Shown: piece after piece, positions 6,855 to 7,421 of the stretch
Layout of the letters: each line of letters starts with the position of its first letter
Position numbering within the stretch: position 1 is the first letter of the stretch
Source: an uncultured Burkholderiales bacterium
Lineage (GTDB): Bacteria > Pseudomonadota > Gammaproteobacteria > Burkholderiales > Burkholderiaceae_C
NCBI GenBank assembly: GCA_903925445.1
Contig: CAIYFE010000280.1
Span: 1-7,421 of the forward strand
Reading direction: 5' to 3'
Length of the DNA stretch: 7,421 bases
Made by a program: the position numbers and the translations under genes
Notes under the pieces: generated by a model
Told to the model about the DNA's origin: nothing
Database searches by the model: none
The model's input: the letters and a program-made list of their open reading frames with translations, nothing else

Positions 6855-7421
6855 TTTGGCACGCAGTTCTTGCTGGAAAGCAGCCATGCGTTGCTGCTGC
6901 ATTTGCTGCACGATTTGAGGTTTGACTTCTTCAATCTTGGGCAATTGCGCCTCGCGCACATCGTCCAAACGGATGATGTGATAGCCAAATTGGCTTTTGA
7001 CGGGGGCAGGCGTGACTTCACCTTTTTTCAGGCTTGTCATGGCGTCAGAGAATTCTTTGACAAAGTTGCCGGGAGCGGCCCAATCCAAGTCACCGCCGTT
7101 GGCGCCGGAGCCTGGGTCTTTGGAGAGTTTTTTGGCCAGATCTTCAAACTTGCCACCTTTTTTGAGCTTGGCCAAGATGTCGTTGGCTTGGGCTTCGGTT
7201 TCGACCAGGATGTGACGCGCGTGGTATTCCTTGCCGCCATTGGCTGCAACAAATTTGTCGTATTCGGCTTGAACATCGGCGTCGGTGACGGCGTTTTTCT
7301 CTTGGAAATCAGCAAACAACTGGCGGATCAAGATGGTTTGACGCGCCAATTCCAGCTGTACTTTGTACTCGTCAGATGCATCCAAGCCGCGTTTTTGCGC
7401 TTCTTGCATGAAGATTTCGCG
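6840..7421 (-). CDS. Parvulin-type peptidyl-prolyl cis-trans isomerase, N-terminus cut by window edge
   Basis: Probable folding catalyst that isomerises X-proline bonds. The visible 193 residues run from the right edge to TAA at 6842-6840. The frame is open through the edge (REIFMQEA...), so the ATG at 7409 is an internal methionine, not the start. Homologues of this type begin about 60-70 residues earlier with a signal peptide and a SurA/PrsA-like helical region; that part is not visible, so a periplasmic location is inferred. Visible residues 1-60 are the end of the helical chaperone-like region. The parvulin core spans about 65-155: YHARHILVETE with the conserved histidines, LSKDPGSGANGGDLDW, and FGYHIIRL near the end. 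A Gln-, Lys- and Glu-rich helical tail follows (PKIEEVKPQIVQQMQQQR). An intrinsic terminator follows the stop, so this is the last gene of its transcript. PrsA- and SurA-like proteins share this fold; I do not assign a symbol. Confidence 0.93.
   Translation of the reverse strand, partial: REIFMQEAQKRGLDASDEYKVQLELARQTILIRQLFADFQEKNAVTDADVQAEYDKFVAANGGKEYHARHILVETEAQANDILAKLKKGGKFEDLAKKLSKDPGSGANGGDLDWAAPGNFVKEFSDAMTSLKKGEVTPAPVKSQFGYHIIRLDDVREAQLPKIEEVKPQIVQQMQQQRMAAFQQELRAKAKVE

Noticed and set aside
6840..7409. Taking ATG at 7409 as the start of the isomerase
   Set aside because: The frame stays open to the window edge with homologous residues (REIF) ahead of it, and the signal peptide and N-terminal region expected for the family would be missing. 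The gene is cut by the window, not short.
1..7421. Possible mobile element, CRISPR array, defence system, toxin-antitoxin pair or tRNA/rRNA
   Set aside because: No transposase-like protein, terminal repeats, regular spaced repeats or tRNA-like cloverleaf was seen. All long stretches are accounted for by four conserved housekeeping genes and two short intergenic regions.

Overview
The window is a stretch of bacterial chromosome carrying ordinary housekeeping genes. Protein-level similarity suggests a betaproteobacterium of the order Burkholderiales, probably Comamonadaceae or a close relative. The pointers are the PurL N-terminus (EGGNAISDFR), the PurL insert near residues 917-946, the methionine aminopeptidase with a YPKSICTS segment, and the REIFMQEA segment of the parvulin-type isomerase. 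The GC content looks moderate (mid-fifties percent by eye, not computed). This placement is inference from remembered homologues, not from a search.

Layout: (1) 1-589, minus strand: the first three quarters of map (type I methionine aminopeptidase), cut by the left window edge. (2) 590-743: a 154-base divergent intergenic region between map and purL, with overlapping inverted repeats, an isolated strong Shine-Dalgarno-like sequence and very short reading frames. (3) 744-4751, plus strand: purL, the single-chain phosphoribosylformylglycinamidine synthase of purine synthesis, 1335 residues from a GTG start. (4) 4752-6719, minus strand: rlhA (ydcP), a U32-family Fe-S protein that hydroxylates C2501 of 23S rRNA; its stop codon directly abuts that of purL. 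(5) 6720-6839: a short intergenic region with a candidate rlhA promoter and a clear intrinsic terminator. (6) 6840-7421, minus strand: the C-terminal 193 residues of a parvulin-type peptidyl-prolyl isomerase, cut by the right window edge.

The genes do not form one pathway. The common thread is growth and protein synthesis: purine supply (purL), rRNA modification (rlhA), N-terminal methionine removal (map) and protein folding (the isomerase). The isomerase and rlhA share a strand but are separated by the terminator, so rlhA probably has its own promoter. purL stands alone, divergent from map and convergent with rlhA. No mobile element, CRISPR array, tRNA, rRNA, toxin-antitoxin pair, defence gene or biosynthetic cluster was seen, and I find no evidence of an undescribed system. 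The observations worth checking are small and regulatory: the map/purL divergent region, the possible leaderless start of map, the zero-gap convergent ends of purL and rlhA, and a tandem duplication over the stop codon of the isomerase.
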